From: Burkholderiales bacterium UBA2459
GTDB lineage: Bacteria; Pseudomonadota; Gammaproteobacteria; Burkholderiales; Burkholderiaceae_E
DNA length: 12,790 nucleotides
Direction: 5' to 3'
Assembly: GCA_002342365.1 (NCBI GenBank)
Contig: DDPV01000015.1
Span: 1 to 12,790 of the forward strand
This document shows, in pieces, positions 12,379 through 12,790 of this stretch (position 1 is its first letter; each line of letters starts with the position of its first letter). The notes beneath the pieces were generated by a model. The model saw only the letters and a list, made by a program, of their open reading frames with translations. It was not told the DNA's origin and did not search any database. The position numbers and the translations under genes were made by a program.

Positions 12379-12790
12379 CTGAATCACCGCTGCTAAGCGC
12401 TTTCTCCCAGGGAATCCTGACGCTGACCTTCAACCGGCCCGAGGCACGTAACGCGCTCAGCCCGGAAATCACCTCAGGCTTGATCGTGGCGCTCGAGGAA
12501 GCGCAGCGCGATGCCGATGTGCGTGCCGTGGTGATCACCGGCTCGGGTCGTGCCTTTTGTGCGGGCGGTGACGTGAAGGCAATGGCGACGTCTCAAGCGC
12601 AGAGCATGAATCTGGCCGAGCGACAGCGCCTTTTGCGCCAGCGCGCCGATGCTTCGCGCTTGCTTCATGAAATGCCTAAACCAAGCATCGCGGTGCTTCC
12701 GGGCGCGGCTGCCGGCGCAGGCTTGGCTCTGGCCCTTGCTTGCGACTTTCGCATTGCAGCACGCTCAGCCAAGATCAGTACCGCGTTTGC
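12363..12790 (+). CDS. Second crotonase-superfamily protein (3' partial)
   Basis: An open frame of 142 codons begins at ATG 12363 and runs off the right edge of the window. The translation starts MQKNETESPLLSAFSQG, then shows the crotonase motifs LTLTFNRPEARNALS, GSGRAFCAGGDVKAM (first oxyanion-hole strand) and GAAAGAGLALALACDFRIAA (second). At the position of the first catalytic Glu of enoyl-CoA hydratase it has Ala, and the second Glu lies beyond the window. It is in the same frame as the preceding crotonase, 27 bp after its stop, and is clearly related to it but diverged, so the pair is probably an old tandem duplication or two steps of one pathway. The A-rich leader has no clear ribosome site. 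Family sure, reaction unknown. Confidence 0.88.
   Translation, partial: MQKNETESPLLSAFSQGILTLTFNRPEARNALSPEITSGLIVALEEAQRDADVRAVVITGSGRAFCAGGDVKAMATSQAQSMNLAERQRLLRQRADASRLLHEMPKPSIAVLPGAAAGAGLALALACDFRIAARSAKISTAF

Overview
The window looks like a chromosomal segment of a Gram-negative proteobacterium, most likely a betaproteobacterium of the Burkholderiales type. This rests on the PhoU/PhoB/PhoR sequence style, E. coli-like Pho boxes, GC-rich codon use (roughly 55-60 % GC by eye, not counted) and the mix of CoA-ester and molybdenum-hydroxylase genes. The placement is an inference; no rRNA or other marker gene is present.

Layout. (1) 1-651, plus strand: phoU, cut off at its 5' end by the window edge. 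(2) 688-3612, minus strand: a phosphate two-component block read as phoB (2926-3612), phoR (1601-2902), then a second PhoB-like response regulator (688-1398). phoB and the second regulator each have their own Pho-box-like promoter (3645-3662 and 1481-1498), both with 7-bp half-sites 4 bp apart and a TA...T-type -10 element exactly 10 bp downstream. A hairpin lies between phoR and the second regulator's promoter. (3) 3665-8275, minus strand: a molybdenum hydroxylase operon in the order small Fe-S subunit (coxS-like), large Mo subunit (coxL-like), FAD subunit (coxM-like), MoxR/CoxD-type AAA+ protein. The large subunit carries AYRGAGR, the form II signature, not the Cys motif of true Cu-Mo CO dehydrogenase. 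A sigma-70-like promoter for the operon is at 8365-8394. (4) 8514-10307, plus strand: a zinc carboxypeptidase of the M14 family, divergent from the cox operon. (5) 10455-12790, plus strand: a ketopantoate-reductase-family oxidoreductase followed by two tandem crotonase-superfamily genes, the second cut by the right edge.

How it fits together. PhoU, PhoR and PhoB control the phosphate-starvation response. The notable point is that the gene for a second regulator, with an almost identical recognition helix, sits behind its own Pho box. It would therefore be made when PhoB is active and could reinforce, compete with or diversify the response. The cox-like operon ends 52 bp before phoB with no terminator visible, and the phoB Pho box begins inside the end of the cox operon. 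The AAA+ protein at that end has lost the usual Walker B acid pair. The right-hand genes look like CoA-thioester and redox metabolism of unknown substrate.

No tRNA, rRNA, CRISPR array, insertion sequence or phage gene was seen. The longest stretch without a gene is 8276-8513 (238 bp), which holds the divergent promoters.
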